Below are positions 28,998 to 39,144 of a DNA stretch of 64,000 bases, one piece after another. The stretch comes from Imbroritus primus (lineage in GTDB: Bacteria; Pseudomonadota; Gammaproteobacteria; Burkholderiales; Burkholderiaceae). The stretch's first letter is position 1, and each line of letters starts with the position of its first letter. The stretch is from contig AKCV02000025.1 of the NCBI GenBank assembly GCA_000272025.2, positions 372,001 to 436,000 on the forward strand, in the 5' to 3' direction. The translations under genes were made by a program, and so were the position numbers. The notes beneath the pieces are model-generated. The model worked only from the letters and a program-made list of their open reading frames with translations. It was not told where the DNA came from and searched no databases.

Positions 28998-29603
28998 TCA
29001 GGTCGGGGCCGCACCGCCTGCGAGAATATCGTTCAGCAGCGCGTCGTAGGCGCCGTGCGCCCGCAACAGCAGGTCGCACACCTCGCGCGCCGCGCCGCGG
29101 CCGCCTTCGGCCTGTGCCACGTAATGGCAGCGGGCGCGGACCTCGCGGTGGGCCTGTGCCGGGCAGGCGGCAAAGCCGACCTGCAGCAGCACTGGCAGGT
29201 CCGGCCAGTCGTCGCCCATGTAGCCGCACGCATCCGCTGTCACGCCTGTTTTGGCCAGCACATCGGCGAACGCCGTGCGCTTGTCCTGCACGCCTTGGTA
29301 CACGTGCGCGATGCCAAGTTCACGCATGCGCCAGGCGACGATGCCTGAGCGGCGGCCGGTGATGATCGCCGGTGTGATGCCGGACTGCGCCAGCAGCTTA
29401 ATGCCATGGCCATCGAGTGTATCGAACGCCTTGATCACCTCGCCTTCCGGGCCGGCCAGCAGGCGGCCGTCGGTCAGTACGCCATCGACATCGAAGATCA
29501 TCAGCCGCACGCGGCTGGCGCGCTCCAGCGCCTGTGGATGGCGCGCGTCGCTGTTGGCATGGAGCGGCGCGCCGTCGGCGCCAGCAGGCGTGGGTTCGGC
29601 CAT
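28998..29603 (-). CDS. kdsC: 3-deoxy-D-manno-octulosonate-8-phosphate phosphatase KdsC
   Basis: KdsC, a HAD-family phosphatase, releases Kdo from Kdo-8-phosphate for LPS core synthesis. The 201-residue protein has the nucleophile motif LMIFDVDGVLTDGRLL (about residue 33), the second HAD motif in PAIITGRRSG, and CGYMGDDWPDLPVL for metal binding. Located 2 bp downstream of kdsD, so coupled translation is likely. Confidence 0.95.
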   Translation of the reverse strand: MAEPTPAGADGAPLHANSDARHPQALERASRVRLMIFDVDGVLTDGRLLAGPEGEVIKAFDTLDGHGIKLLAQSGITPAIITGRRSGIVAWRMRELGIAHVYQGVQDKRTAFADVLAKTGVTADACGYMGDDWPDLPVLLQVGFAACPAQAHREVRARCHYVAQAEGGRGAAREVCDLLLRAHGAYDALLNDILAGGAAPT

Positions 29604-29605
29604 GA

Positions 29606-30589
29606 TCAGATCACCTTGGCGCGGGTCAGGTCGTGGATGTGGACCGCGCCGACCAGCAGGCCGGTGTCATCGGTCACCAGCAACTGGTTGATGCGGTGCT
29701 CTTCCATCAGTTCGACTGCTTCCACGGCCAATTGGTCCGGGCCGATGTGAAGAGGATTTGCATGCATTACCTCGCTGATCGGCAGGTTCTTCCAGTCGAC
29801 CGTGGTCTCCAGCAGGCGGCGCAGGTCGCCATCGGTAAACACGCCGACAGCGCGTCCCTGTGGGTCGACCACGGCAGTCATCGCCATGCCCTTGCGCGTG
29901 ATTTCCATCAGCGCATGGGCCAGCGGCGTGGTTTCGCGCACCTGGGGCACGGCATTGCCGGTGCGCATCACGTCGCGGACATGGGTGAGCAGCTTGCGGC
30001 CCAGCGCGCCGCCGGGATGCGAGCGGGCAAAATCTTCCTCGCCGAAACCGCGTGCGTCGAGCACCGACACGGCCAGCGCATCGGCCAGCGCCAGCGCCGC
30101 GGTAGTGCTCGCGGTGGGCGCCAGGTTGAGCGGGCAGGCTTCCTTGTCGACGCGCGCATCGAGGTGGGCGTCGGACAGTTCGGCCAGGCTGGAATGGGCA
30201 TTGCCCGTCACGGCGATCAGAGAGGCGCCGATGCGCTTGATGATCGGCACGATGGTCAGCAGTTCGCGCGTTTCACCCGAGTTCGAAAAGGCCACGAATA
30301 CATCATCGCGCGTCACCATGCCCAAGTCGCCGTGGCTCGCTTCGGCAGGATGCACGAAAAAGGCCGGCGTACCGGTCGAGGCCAGGGTCGCGGCTGTCTT
30401 GCGCGCCACATGACCCGATTTACCGATGCCGGAAACGACGACGCGGCCGGTGCAGTTGAGCAGCAGGGCGACAGCCACGGCAAAATCCGGCGTGAGCCGG
30501 TCGCGCAGCGCGAGCACGGCTTCTCCCTCGATCTGCAGCGTTTCCCGGGCGAGAGAAAGCGCTCGTTCTGGATTGAAATTGGCTATCAT
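29606..30589 (-). CDS. kdsD: D-arabinose-5-phosphate isomerase (KdsD/KpsF/GutQ family)
   Basis: This enzyme converts ribulose-5-phosphate to arabinose-5-phosphate, the first step of Kdo synthesis. From the ATG at 30589 the product is 327 residues (MIANFNPERALSLARETLQ). It has an N-terminal SIS domain (VVSGIGKSGHVARKTAATLA, about residue 52) and two CBS domains in the C-terminal half (MRTGNAVPQVRE and VMHANPLHIG). The ORF continues 38 codons upstream without conservation. A TATACT box lies 8 bp before the ATG. It heads the kdsD-kdsC-lptCAB run and is divergent from the antiporter gene. Confidence 0.95.
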   Translation of the reverse strand: MIANFNPERALSLARETLQIEGEAVLALRDRLTPDFAVAVALLLNCTGRVVVSGIGKSGHVARKTAATLASTGTPAFFVHPAEASHGDLGMVTRDDVFVAFSNSGETRELLTIVPIIKRIGASLIAVTGNAHSSLAELSDAHLDARVDKEACPLNLAPTASTTAALALADALAVSVLDARGFGEEDFARSHPGGALGRKLLTHVRDVMRTGNAVPQVRETTPLAHALMEITRKGMAMTAVVDPQGRAVGVFTDGDLRRLLETTVDWKNLPISEVMHANPLHIGPDQLAVEAVELMEEHRINQLLVTDDTGLLVGAVHIHDLTRAKVI

Positions 30590-30693
30590 GGCGACGGAGT
30601 ATAACAATGAATGCCTCGACGGGTGACCGCCCATCCGCCGCAGACTGACCTTTTTCCTGTCCTGCAAAAACCGCCTCCACCCGTCGGCATCCC

Positions 30694-32673
30694 ATGCATT
30701 CACCGCTTGAACTGACGCTCGTCCTTCTCGCCGCGGCGGTGATCGGCGTGGTCGCGTTCCGTATGCTCCAGTTGCCGCCGATGTTAGGCTACCTGGCCGT
30801 CGGCATTCTCATTGGTCCGCATGCGCTCGGCCTCGCCAGTGACTCCGAACAGACCCGCTATCTCGCGGAGTTCGGCGTCGTCTTCCTGATGTTCTCCATC
30901 GGCCTCGAATTCAGCCTTGCCAAGTTGCGCGCCATGCGCCGGCTGGTGTTCGGGCTGGGCGGCATGCAGGTACTGTGTACCATCGCGCTGACTGCGCCGG
31001 CGGCGGTGCTGCTGTCCGGCCGCTACCACCTCTCCTGGCAGGCAGCGCTGGCGCTCGGCGGCGCGCTAGCCATGTCTTCCACGGCCATCGTCTCCAAGCT
31101 GCTGGCCGAGCGCATGGAGCTGGAAACTGCCCAGGGCCGCAATATCATCAGTGTCTTGCTGTTCCAGGATATCGCCGTGGTGTTCCTGCTGATCGTCGTC
31201 CCGGCGCTCGGCCGCGACCCTGGCGACGTGATGTTCGCCCTGGCGCTGGCCGCCGCCAAGATCGTCGGCGCCTTCGCGTTGTTGCTGTTCGTCGGCCAGA
31301 AACTGATGAGCCGCTGGTTCCATATGGTGGCGGCGCGGCGTTCGCAGGAGCTGTTCATGCTCAACCTCCTGCTCATCACGCTCGGCATGGCGGCACTGAC
31401 CTCCCGCCTTGGCCTGTCGATGGCGCTGGGCGCATTCCTCGCCGGCATGCTGGTGTCCGAAACGCCGTACCGGCATCAGGTGGAAGACGACATCAAGCCG
31501 TTTCGCGACGTGCTGCTCGGCCTGTTCTTCATCACCATCGGCATGCAGCTCGACCTCGAGGTGGTGTTCGACCATATCGTGCTGGTGCTGACGCTCCTGC
31601 TCGTGTCGCTGGTTTTCAAGTTCCTGGTGGTGACGGTCCTGGCGCGCCTGTTCGGCTCGTCCTCCGGCGTGGCCATCCGCACCGGCCTCGGTCTTGCGCA
31701 GGCTGGCGAGTTCGGACTGGTGCTGCTCAACCAGATCGGCGCGCTGAAGCTGGCTGATCCGGCGCTGGTGCAGTCAATTCTCGCGGCCATGCTGCTGTCG
31801 ATGCTGGTGGCGCCATTCCTGATCCAGTGGAGCGACCGCATCGCCATGCGTTTCGCCGCCAGCGAATGGATGCTGCAGTCGCTGGCCATGACGCAGATCG
31901 CCGCGCGCAGCATCCAGACCGAGCAGCACATCATCATCTGCGGCTTCGGCCGCAGCGGACAGAACCTCGCCCGCATGCTGGAGCGCGAACACATTCCTTA
32001 CATCGCGCTCGACCTCGACCCCGAGCGGGTACGCGAGGCGGCGGCGTCTGGCGATACCGTGGTCTATGGCGATGCGGGCCGCAGCGAGGCACTGGTCGCC
32101 GCCGGCATCCACCGTGCTGCGGCCGTGGTTGTCACCTATGCCAACACCCCTTCTGCGCTCCGTGCCCTGTATCACATCCACGCGCTGGCGCCGCGCCTGC
32201 CAGTGATCGTCCGTACCGTCGACGACAGCGACCTCGAAAGGCTGCAACAGGCCGGCGCGACCGAAGTCGTGCCCGAGATCATCGAAGGCAGCCTGATGCT
32301 CGCCTCGCACGCGCTCGTCCTGATGGGCGTGCCGATGCGACGCGTGGTGCGCCATGTGCAGGACGCGCGCGATGCGCGCTATAGCCTGCTGCGCGGCTAC
32401 TTCCACGGCATCGACGATGACGACGACATGTTCGAGGGCGACGGCGTGCGCCTGCATTCCGTGCCGCTCGAACCCGGCTCCGTCGGGGTCGGGCGCGTGC
32501 TCGGCTCGCTCGGCCTCGAGCAGATGGGCGTGTCGGTGCCGGTGGTACGCCGGCAGGGCGTGCGCACGCTCGACCCGACGCCGGACATGGTGCTGCAGGA
32601 GAACGACATCCTCGTGCTGCGCGGCCGTCCCGAGGCGCTTGAAGGCGCGGTGCGGCGGTTGGGCGAGCGTTGA
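30694..32673 (+). CDS. CPA2 family monovalent cation:proton antiporter (Kef/YbaL type)
   Basis: Predicted K+ or Na+/H+ antiporter in the inner membrane. Residues 1-390 contain 12-13 hydrophobic segments of the Na_H_Exchanger fold. They are followed by a cytoplasmic TrkA-N domain with the NAD-binding loop IIICGFGRSGQNLARML (about residue 410). The C-terminal TrkA-C domain (about 565-655) includes ENDILVLRGRPEALE. Length (659) fits KefB/YbaL homologues. It is divergent from kdsD; adjacency to ptsN-type K+ control is only regional. Substrate ion is not determinable from sequence. Confidence 0.9.
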   Translation: MHSPLELTLVLLAAAVIGVVAFRMLQLPPMLGYLAVGILIGPHALGLASDSEQTRYLAEFGVVFLMFSIGLEFSLAKLRAMRRLVFGLGGMQVLCTIALTAPAAVLLSGRYHLSWQAALALGGALAMSSTAIVSKLLAERMELETAQGRNIISVLLFQDIAVVFLLIVVPALGRDPGDVMFALALAAAKIVGAFALLLFVGQKLMSRWFHMVAARRSQELFMLNLLLITLGMAALTSRLGLSMALGAFLAGMLVSETPYRHQVEDDIKPFRDVLLGLFFITIGMQLDLEVVFDHIVLVLTLLLVSLVFKFLVVTVLARLFGSSSGVAIRTGLGLAQAGEFGLVLLNQIGALKLADPALVQSILAAMLLSMLVAPFLIQWSDRIAMRFAASEWMLQSLAMTQIAARSIQTEQHIIICGFGRSGQNLARMLEREHIPYIALDLDPERVREAAASGDTVVYGDAGRSEALVAAGIHRAAAVVVTYANTPSALRALYHIHALAPRLPVIVRTVDDSDLERLQQAGATEVVPEIIEGSLMLASHALVLMGVPMRRVVRHVQDARDARYSLLRGYFHGIDDDDDMFEGDGVRLHSVPLEPGSVGVGRVLGSLGLEQMGVSVPVVRRQGVRTLDPTPDMVLQENDILVLRGRPEALEGAVRRLGER

Positions 32674-32702
32674 GGTTGAGAACAGGCGGGAGGTCAACGC
32701 CT

Positions 32703-32885
32703 ATGCCGGAACGTAAAGTTCAAATGCCGACTCCGGAAGAGGATGCGGCCATCAATTGCGCGATCGCCGCGGACCCGGATACGTTCAAGTTGAATGAATT
32801 CCAGATCAAGCAACTGAAGCTGCTTGCTGTTAAAGGTCACGCAGGTCGGTTCTGTAATGACAATGTCGTTACGCCTGTGCTATGA
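32703..32885 (+). pseudogene. BrnA-like antitoxin N-terminal fragment
   Basis: A 60-residue ORF starts MPERKVQMPTPEEDAAIN and continues IAADPDTFKLNEFQIKQLK, which resembles the N-terminal part of BrnA-family antitoxins (PTPEEDAAIN-GIAADPDT). The C-terminal ribbon-helix-helix DNA-binding part is missing; the sequence ends in unrelated GHAGRFCNDNVVTPVL. A good GGAGGT ribosome site lies 8 bp upstream, so a short product could still be made. The stop overlaps the -10 box of the following tacAT promoter. No BrnT toxin gene is adjacent. Probably the scar of a displaced toxin-antitoxin module; family match is from memory. Confidence 0.5.
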
Positions 32886-32899
32886 TCGTCCTTGACGAT
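32854..32899 (+). promoter_or_regulatory. tacAT promoter with two inverted repeats (putative autoregulatory operator)
   Basis: -35 ATGACA (32857-32862) and -10 TATGAT (32881-32886) are 18 bp apart; each matches the consensus at 5/6. GTAATGAC/GTCGTTAC (32854-32861 and 32865-32872) overlaps the -35. ATCGTC-ctt-GACGAT (32885-32899) overlaps the end of the -10. Such placement fits repression by the ribbon-helix-helix antitoxin. Confidence 0.6.
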
Positions 32900-32914
32900 T
32901 GGAGGGCCAATACC

Positions 32915-33693
<779 letters not shown>

Positions 33694-33705
33694 AGCTACG
33701 ATGAC

Positions 33706-33723
33706 CCCGTTAGCCATAGCGGG
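33706..33723 (+). terminator. Possible hairpin after tacAT
   Basis: CCCGTTA and TAGCGGG form a 7-bp stem with one G-U pair and a 4-nt loop, 12 bp after the toxin stop. No U tract follows. Confidence 0.3.
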
Positions 33724-33803
33724 ATCGAGGCTGTGACAGAGGGCGCAGAAAAAATGCTCGGGGAGCCTGCTATCGTACGGTTTTTCTTATGCAGGAGAGC
33801 GCC

Positions 33804-34376
33804 ATGGCGCACGCTTCCATGTCATTGCCGGATGTCGGCAACGTTGCCGACTATCTGCGCGACCACATCCGTACCGTGCCTGACTGGCCGCAGCCGGGGG
33901 TGATGTTTCGCGATATCACGCCCCTGCTGCACAACCCGCGCACGCTGCGCGTGCTGATCGACGTGTTTGTGCATCGCTACATGGAAGCCAAGCTCGATCT
34001 GGTGGCAGGCATCGATGCGCGCGGCTTCATTCTGGGCGCCATCGTCGCGTACGAACTGAACCTCGGTTTCGTGCCGATCCGCAAGAAGGGCAAGCTGCCG
34101 TATCAGACGGTCACCGAGGAATATGAACTCGAGTATGGTAGCGCTACGGTCGAGATCCACGCCGATGCCTGCAAGGCAGGCGACCGTGTGCTGCTGATCG
34201 ATGACTTGATCGCCACGGGCGGCACGATGATGGCGGGGCGCCGGCTGCTAGAACGCCTCGGGGCGGAGGTTGTAGAAGGCGCGGCCATCGTCGATCTGCC
34301 CGAACTGGGTGGTTCGGCGCAATTGCTCGCCAGCGGCCTGCCGCTATTTACAGTGTGCCGCTTCGACGGTCATTGA
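33804..34376 (+). CDS. apt: Adenine phosphoribosyltransferase
   Basis: Apt salvages adenine to AMP using PRPP. The 190-residue protein contains [14 protein letters not shown] (about residue 32), [17 protein letters not shown], the flexible-loop region [11 protein letters not shown], and the PRPP-binding motif [17 protein letters not shown] (about residue 130). AGGAG lies 6 bp before the ATG at 33804; an in-frame ATG at 33789 overlaps no ribosome site. Follows the tacAT module, which appears to have been inserted between the antiporter and apt. Confidence 0.96.
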   Translation: MAHASMSLPDVGNVADYLRDHIRTVPDWPQPGVMFRDITPLLHNPRTLRVLIDVFVHRYMEAKLDLVAGIDARGFILGAIVAYELNLGFVPIRKKGKLPYQTVTEEYELEYGSATVEIHADACKAGDRVLLIDDLIATGGTMMAGRRLLERLGAEVVEGAAIVDLPELGGSAQLLASGLPLFTVCRFDGH

Positions 34377-34452
34377 GCGCCGCAGCGCGCATGGACAGTC
34401 TCCGTTGTAGTTGCACGGAGCTGGCGCCTACCTGGCCGGCCTGGCCGGCCGG

Positions 34453-35175
34453 TCAGCGCATCGGCGGGTCGTCCTTGCCGGAGCTCTCGCCCGGGACATC
34501 GCCAGCCACATCACGCGAGGCATCGCCCGAGCGCAACGGCGGCGGAGGCGACATGCCCATCGACACATAGATGCTGGTGAGCTTGTCCACGCCAATATTC
34601 GCTGGCCTGACCCATTCCGCCGGCACATACAGCAGCCCCCCGCCAATCGGTACCGGCGCGGTCGGCACCAGCACGGCATAGTAGTCGCGGCCGTCGAGAT
34701 TCACCGGCTCGGGATTGGGCATCAACGCCAGCACCGCCACGCCGTCGCCACCGAAGAAGCACCACACCGGGCTCATGGTGCCGATGTCGCGATCCTGGTT
34801 CTGGTCGAGCACGCGCACGAAGCGGTCGGCGAGGTTGTACAGGCTGCCGATCAGCGGAATGCGGCGCAGCGTCAGGTTGATCAGCTGCGCCAGCGGGCGC
34901 TTGAGGCGGGACTGCACTGCCACGCCCAGCGGATAGATGCCGATCAGCAGCAGGACTGTGCCAAGGAAGTACGCCAGCTTTGGATTACTGACGAACGGCT
35001 GACCCAGCGCGCCGAACAGCTGGCCGATGACGCTGTCCGGGCCGATGAACTGGTTGAGCAGGCCCACCAGCCAGCCGATGATGGTGACCGTGACGAACAG
35101 CGGCAGCAGGGCGATTGCCCCGGCCAGCCAGGTGGTGATGATCGGGCGCAGGCGGGTTTTGAACTTGGCGAACAT
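34453..35175 (-). CDS. DUF502 family membrane protein
   Basis: 240-residue protein of the DUF502 family, function unknown. From the ATG at 35175 (MFAKFKTRLRPIITTWLAG) it has two hydrophobic segments: GAIALLPLFVTVTIIGWLVG (about 18-37) and LAYFLGTVLLLIGIYPLGV (about 66-84). Then the family pattern IPLIGSLYNLADRFVRVL and a soluble domain follow. The C-terminal tail is Ser/Pro/Asp-rich. The ORF runs 54 codons upstream with no conservation. A GCTACAATGC -10 element lies about 30 bp upstream of the ATG. Convergent with apt. Confidence 0.85.
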   Translation of the reverse strand: MFAKFKTRLRPIITTWLAGAIALLPLFVTVTIIGWLVGLLNQFIGPDSVIGQLFGALGQPFVSNPKLAYFLGTVLLLIGIYPLGVAVQSRLKRPLAQLINLTLRRIPLIGSLYNLADRFVRVLDQNQDRDIGTMSPVWCFFGGDGVAVLALMPNPEPVNLDGRDYYAVLVPTAPVPIGGGLLYVPAEWVRPANIGVDKLTSIYVSMGMSPPPPLRSGDASRDVAGDVPGESSGKDDPPMR

Positions 35176-35204
35176 GGAGGAAGACAAGGCAATGGTGGTC
35201 CCGC

Positions 35205-35210
35205 ATTGTA
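35205..35210 (-). promoter_or_regulatory. Candidate -10 box of the DUF502 gene (TACAAT)
   Basis: On the minus strand the box lies within GCTACAATGC, the 10-mer shared with rsmD, mutM and the TPR gene. Transcription would start near 35198, giving a leader of about 23 nt. No clear -35. Confidence 0.4.
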
Positions 35211-35266
35211 GCGAGGCATGGTGACGCGTGGTCGCGCAAGTTCTTGCGTGTGCCCGGTTCCTGCGC

Positions 35267-35695
35267 TCAGCGTGCTGCAGCGGGTTGCTCGAGCACGCGC
35301 TGAAGCTGTTCCAGGTCGCGCGCCACCCAGGCTGCATCGGCTTCGAAGCGGGCCGCGTCCATGTCCGGCAGCCGGAACAGCGTCAGCGAGACCAGCGTGT
35401 CTGTCGCATCCGCGCCATGCGCCATGGCGCGCAAGGGCACGTACACCGTGGAACCATCGGGCAACGTAACCCAGTGATCCGCCACGCCGAAAGGGTTGGG
35501 CGGGGAAAAGCGCACATGCAACGGCCCGGCTTCGCTGGCCGCTTCCCATACCAGCGGATCGGCCGCCGTCAGCGTCAGTCCGCCGGCCAGGCCGGACGCC
35601 CACTGCCGGAAATTCGCCGGGGTACCGAGGAAGGCGGCCACGTCCGCCCAAGGGCGGGTAATCCTGACTGAAATAGTGCGTGAATCGGCAGGCAT
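35267..35695 (-). CDS. SRPBCC (START-like) family protein
   Basis: 142-residue protein whose pattern fits the SRPBCC/polyketide-cyclase-like fold: SVRITRPWADVAAFLGTPAN at the N-terminus, WASGLAGGLTLTAAD, and a long C-terminal helix (AARFEADAAWVARDLEQLQR). Such proteins bind hydrophobic ligands, but no ligand or role can be inferred here. It is 91 bp upstream of the DUF502 start on the same strand. Confidence 0.75.
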   Translation of the reverse strand: MPADSRTISVRITRPWADVAAFLGTPANFRQWASGLAGGLTLTAADPLVWEAASEAGPLHVRFSPPNPFGVADHWVTLPDGSTVYVPLRAMAHGADATDTLVSLTLFRLPDMDAARFEADAAWVARDLEQLQRVLEQPAAAR

Positions 35696-35909
35696 CGAAA
35701 GTCTCCGTCAAGGGGGCGTACCGGTCGCACATGTATGGCACAGGCCCCGTGCGAGGTCCGCGCCGTGGCGATATGCGGTCCATGGTACGCCATCCGGCCG
35801 GCCGGTTCTGGGAGCTGCAGGCCCTCAGACGCAGCGCGGCGGCTGTTTCCCGGCTAGAATCGGTGTCTTATGCGCCCAGCAGAGGCGCCTGCTTCTCTTC
35901 CTGTGATTG

Positions 35910-37550
35910 ATGCCAATTCCACTTCCGCCTGAGCCGAACAAGGACGCATCTGCGCCCACCGACGAGAAGCCGCGCGGACTCGCGGCCATCCCGGCACTCG
36001 CCCCGCTGACCCAGCGCGCCTTCGCCATGTTGTGGACCACCTGGCTGGTCGCCAACATCTGCATGTGGATGAACGACGTCGCGGCGGCGTGGATGATGAC
36101 CTCGCTGACGCACTCGCCGCTGTGGGTGGCGCTGGTGCAGACCGCCGCAACCCTGCCGGTGTTCCTGCTGGGCCTGCCGAGCGGCGCGCTGGCCGACATC
36201 CTCGACCGGCGGCGCTACTTCATTGCCACGCAGTTCTGGGTGGCCGGCGTGGCGCTGCTGCTTTGCGTGATGGTGCTGGGCGGCTGGATGACGCCGCCGA
36301 TCCTGCTGGTCCTGGTGTTTGCCAACGGCATCGGGCTGGCGATGCGCTGGCCGGGGTTCTCCGCGCTGATCCCCGAACTCGTGCCGCGTGCGCAACTGCC
36401 CGCCGCCGTGGCGCTCAACAGCGTGTCGATGAACACCTCGCGCATCGTCGGCCCGCTTACCGCCGGGGCGCTGATCGCCAGCTTCGGCAGCGCTTATGTG
36501 TTCGTACTGAACGCGGTACTGTCACTGATTTCCGCCTTCATCATCATGCGCTGGCGGCGTGAGCATGTGCCCGATCCGCTTGGCCGCGAGCGGCTGCAAA
36601 GCGCCATCCGCGTCGGCCTGCAGTTCGTCGGCCAGTCCGCGCGCCTGAAGACGGTGTTCCTGCTGATCTTCCTGTTCTTCTTCCATTCCACCGCCATCAT
36701 GGCGCTGATGCCATTGATTGCCCAGGGTCTCAAGGGCGGTGGCGCGGGCCTGTTCACCCTGATGCTGGCGGCAATGGGCGCGGGTGCGATCTGTGCGGCA
36801 ATGGTGTTGCCACGCCTGCGGGCGATGATGTCCCCGCAGCAGCTGGTGGGGCGTGGCGTGACGCTGCAGGCGCTGTCGATGGCGGTCGTGGCGGTGGCAC
36901 CAAACGCCTATGTGGCGGTGCCGGCCATGATCATTGGCGGCGGGGCGTGGATCACCGCCGCCAATACGCTCAGCGTGTCCGCCCAGCTGGGCTTGCCCAA
37001 CTGGGTGCGCGCACGCGGCATGTCGATGTTCCAGATGGCGCTGATGGGTGCCAGCGCGTCCGGTGCGGCCGTGTGGGGGCAGATCGCCACGGTCGGTTCG
37101 CTGCGTATGAGCCTGCTGATCGCCTCGGCCAGTGCCATCATCACCGTCACCGTTGCACTGCGCGTGACCCGCGACCGCATGATCGAAGAAGACATGACGC
37201 CTTCGCATGTCTTCAAGGCTCCGCAGACTGAAGCACCGCCGCAGCCCGGCCACGTCGTGGTGCAGATCGAATACCACATCGATCCGGCGCGCGGCGCAGA
37301 TTTCCGCAAGCTGATGCAGGACAGCCGCCGCAGCCGGCTGCGGCAGGGCGCCTTGTCATGGGAATTGCTCCACGATCTTTCCGATCCCGGTCGCTATGTC
37401 GAGCAGATCGTCGACGAATCGTGGGTCGATCACCTGCGCCGCTTCGACCGCGTGACGGCCGCCGACGTGGCGCTGCGCGACCGCAAGCTGGCCTTCCATA
37501 TCGGCGAACAGCCGCCCGCCGTGGCGCGCTGGGTCAGCGTCGCGCGCTGA
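35910..37550 (+). CDS. MFS transporter of the MFS_3/EntS-like family with C-terminal soluble domain
   Basis: Predicted drug/siderophore-type exporter. Residues about 30-430 hold 12 membrane segments. The loop after the second helix carries the MFS signature LPSGALADILDRRRYF (about residue 91). The last approximately 110 residues (from HVVVQIEYHIDPARG) form a soluble ferredoxin-like domain, as usual for the approximately 540-residue members of this family. The ATG at 35910 is preferred over a TTG 3 bp earlier. A TAGAAT box (35855-35860) could be its -10. Convergent with the GNAT gene. Confidence 0.85.
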   Translation: MPIPLPPEPNKDASAPTDEKPRGLAAIPALAPLTQRAFAMLWTTWLVANICMWMNDVAAAWMMTSLTHSPLWVALVQTAATLPVFLLGLPSGALADILDRRRYFIATQFWVAGVALLLCVMVLGGWMTPPILLVLVFANGIGLAMRWPGFSALIPELVPRAQLPAAVALNSVSMNTSRIVGPLTAGALIASFGSAYVFVLNAVLSLISAFIIMRWRREHVPDPLGRERLQSAIRVGLQFVGQSARLKTVFLLIFLFFFHSTAIMALMPLIAQGLKGGGAGLFTLMLAAMGAGAICAAMVLPRLRAMMSPQQLVGRGVTLQALSMAVVAVAPNAYVAVPAMIIGGGAWITAANTLSVSAQLGLPNWVRARGMSMFQMALMGASASGAAVWGQIATVGSLRMSLLIASASAIITVTVALRVTRDRMIEEDMTPSHVFKAPQTEAPPQPGHVVVQIEYHIDPARGADFRKLMQDSRRSRLRQGALSWELLHDLSDPGRYVEQIVDESWVDHLRRFDRVTAADVALRDRKLAFHIGEQPPAVARWVSVAR

Positions 37551-37561
37551 TCGTTATGGGT

Positions 37562-37581
37562 GGCCTGCCAGTCTGGCGGCC
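37562..37581. terminator. Possible hairpin between convergent MFS and GNAT genes
   Basis: GGCC-t-GCCAG and CTGGC-GGCC can pair across a very short loop (with one bulged T) in the 42-bp gap between the two stops. No U tract; weak. Confidence 0.3.
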
Positions 37582-37592
37582 TCCGGCAACCA

Positions 37593-38111
37593 TCAGCCGA
37601 GCCGGCGAATCATGAGCTGTGCCGCTGCGTCATAGCTGCGCAGCTTGGCCGCCAGCGCGGGTTCATGATGGACCGCGAAACCGTTTCGCTCCCAAAAACC
37701 GGTCGAGGCATTGACCGCCACCAGCGACATGTTGGACATGCCGCTGGCCAGCGCATGCTCGGCCAGTGCCTGCACTACGGCGCGCGCGGCGCCGGAGCCG
37801 CGTGTCTGCGGCAGCAGGGCGAGATCGTGGATGTAGTACGTGCTCGGCAAATCGGGAAGGGCGCCCAGCAGGCTGTCGAGGGGCGGCGGCTGGAGCAGGT
37901 GCCATGGGTGGCTGACGAGATACGCCAGCACCGCCGCGCCATCCGGCGCGAACACGCGGCAGCCGGGCGGGTAGAGCCGCAGCCGTTCCGCGAAGATTGC
38001 CGCTTCCTCCGGATAACCGGGGTGCACCTGTGCCGCGATCGCTTCCACTGCAGGCAGGTCGGCGGCCGTCATCAGCCGCCAGTGCTGCGCCGCTGCCTTG
38101 CCAAAGGTCAT
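37593..38111 (-). CDS. GNAT family N-acetyltransferase
   Basis: 172-residue GCN5-related acetyltransferase. From the ATG at 38111 it starts [20 protein letters not shown], with the acetyl-CoA loop in [20 protein letters not shown] (about residue 103: R-G-x-G-x-A type) and [12 protein letters not shown] near residue 135. The start overlaps the stop of the YpfJ gene by 4 bp (ATGA), so the two are translationally coupled. Substrate unknown. Confidence 0.85.
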   Translation of the reverse strand: MTFGKAAAQHWRLMTAADLPAVEAIAAQVHPGYPEEAAIFAERLRLYPPGCRVFAPDGAAVLAYLVSHPWHLLQPPPLDSLLGALPDLPSTYYIHDLALLPQTRGSGAARAVVQALAEHALASGMSNMSLVAVNASTGFWERNGFAVHHEPALAAKLRSYDAAAQLMIRRLG

Positions 38112-38977
38112 AGCTGACGCGCCGACAGTGCATCGCACTGGTTCACGTCACCGGTCTGCAGGCCGCGCCGGAACCAAGCCAGGCGCTGCGCGCTGGTGCC
38201 ATGCGTAAACGACTCCGGCACCACCGTGCCCTGGCTCTGCCGCTGCAGCGTATCGTCGCCGATCTGCGAGGCAGCGTTCATCGCCTCTTCGATATCGCCG
38301 GGTTCGAGCCAGTTCTTGGTGCGCTGCGAATGATGCGCCCATACGCCTGCAAAGCAGTCCGCCTGCAGTTCCACGCGCACCGAGACGGCGTTGGCCTGTG
38401 CTTCCGGCAAGCGGCGGCGCGCATTCTCCGCCTTCTCGGACACGCCGATCAGGTTCTGCAGGTGATGGCCCACCTCGTGCGCGATCACATAGGCCTGCGC
38501 AAAATCGCCGGGTGCGCCGAGCTGGCGGTCCAGCGTGTCGAAGAAATCGAGGTCGATGTACACCTTGCGGTCACCCGGGCAATAGAACGGGCCCATGGCC
38601 GCGCTGCCCTGTCCGCATGCCGTGGCGGTTGCGCCGCGGAACAGCACCAGCTTGGGCGCCGCATACTGGCCGCCGGCGCGCTGCACCAGGCCGCCCCATA
38701 CATCTTCGGTATCGGCGAGAATGGTAGAGACGAAGGCCGCGCGCTTGTCATCGGCCGGCGGGCGTTCCGCCGGCTGCTGCTGTGTCACCATGCCACCGCC
38801 GCCGCCCGACAGCATGTCGAGTACCGTAAGCGGATTGACGCCGAAGATCAGGCTCGCCACCACGGCGACGGCGATCGTGCCCAGGCCAATGCCGCGTCCG
38901 CCGATCCCGAAGCCACCGCCACCCTGGCCACGGCGGTCTTCCACATTGTCACTTTGACGGTTGCCTTCCCATTTCAT
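38108..38977 (-). CDS. YpfJ/KPN_02809 family neutral zinc metallopeptidase-like membrane protein
   Basis: 289-residue protein starting [20 protein letters not shown], with AAGGAG 6 bp upstream of the ATG at 38977. A Gly-rich N-terminus is followed by one transmembrane helix ([18 protein letters not shown], about 37-54). The soluble domain contains the zinc-binding HEVGHHLQN (about residue 180) and [16 protein letters not shown]. The motif suggests peptidase activity, but this has not been shown for the family to my knowledge. It is divergent from the Na/Pi symporter gene and coupled to the downstream GNAT gene. Confidence 0.88.
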   Translation of the reverse strand: MKWEGNRQSDNVEDRRGQGGGGFGIGGRGIGLGTIAVAVVASLIFGVNPLTVLDMLSGGGGGMVTQQQPAERPPADDKRAAFVSTILADTEDVWGGLVQRAGGQYAAPKLVLFRGATATACGQGSAAMGPFYCPGDRKVYIDLDFFDTLDRQLGAPGDFAQAYVIAHEVGHHLQNLIGVSEKAENARRRLPEAQANAVSVRVELQADCFAGVWAHHSQRTKNWLEPGDIEEAMNAASQIGDDTLQRQSQGTVVPESFTHGTSAQRLAWFRRGLQTGDVNQCDALSARQL

Positions 38978-39144
38978 CGGTTTCTCCTTCAGCCCGAATA
39001 TTAGAGCATGGCCGTCCAGCCCGCGCCAGCACCGGCATCGCGCGGTATGGCGGGCCGCCGCTGCGCGTTTGCCCTCGTGTGCCTTGCGGGGCATAATGGA
39101 CCGACGATCCATCCGCGTTGCCGCGCCCGTTGCGTTGAGGTGCC

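Noticed and set aside
35910-37550. Soluble C-terminal domain of the MFS protein as a novel fusion
   Set aside because: Family members of about 540 residues normally carry this domain, so it is not new.
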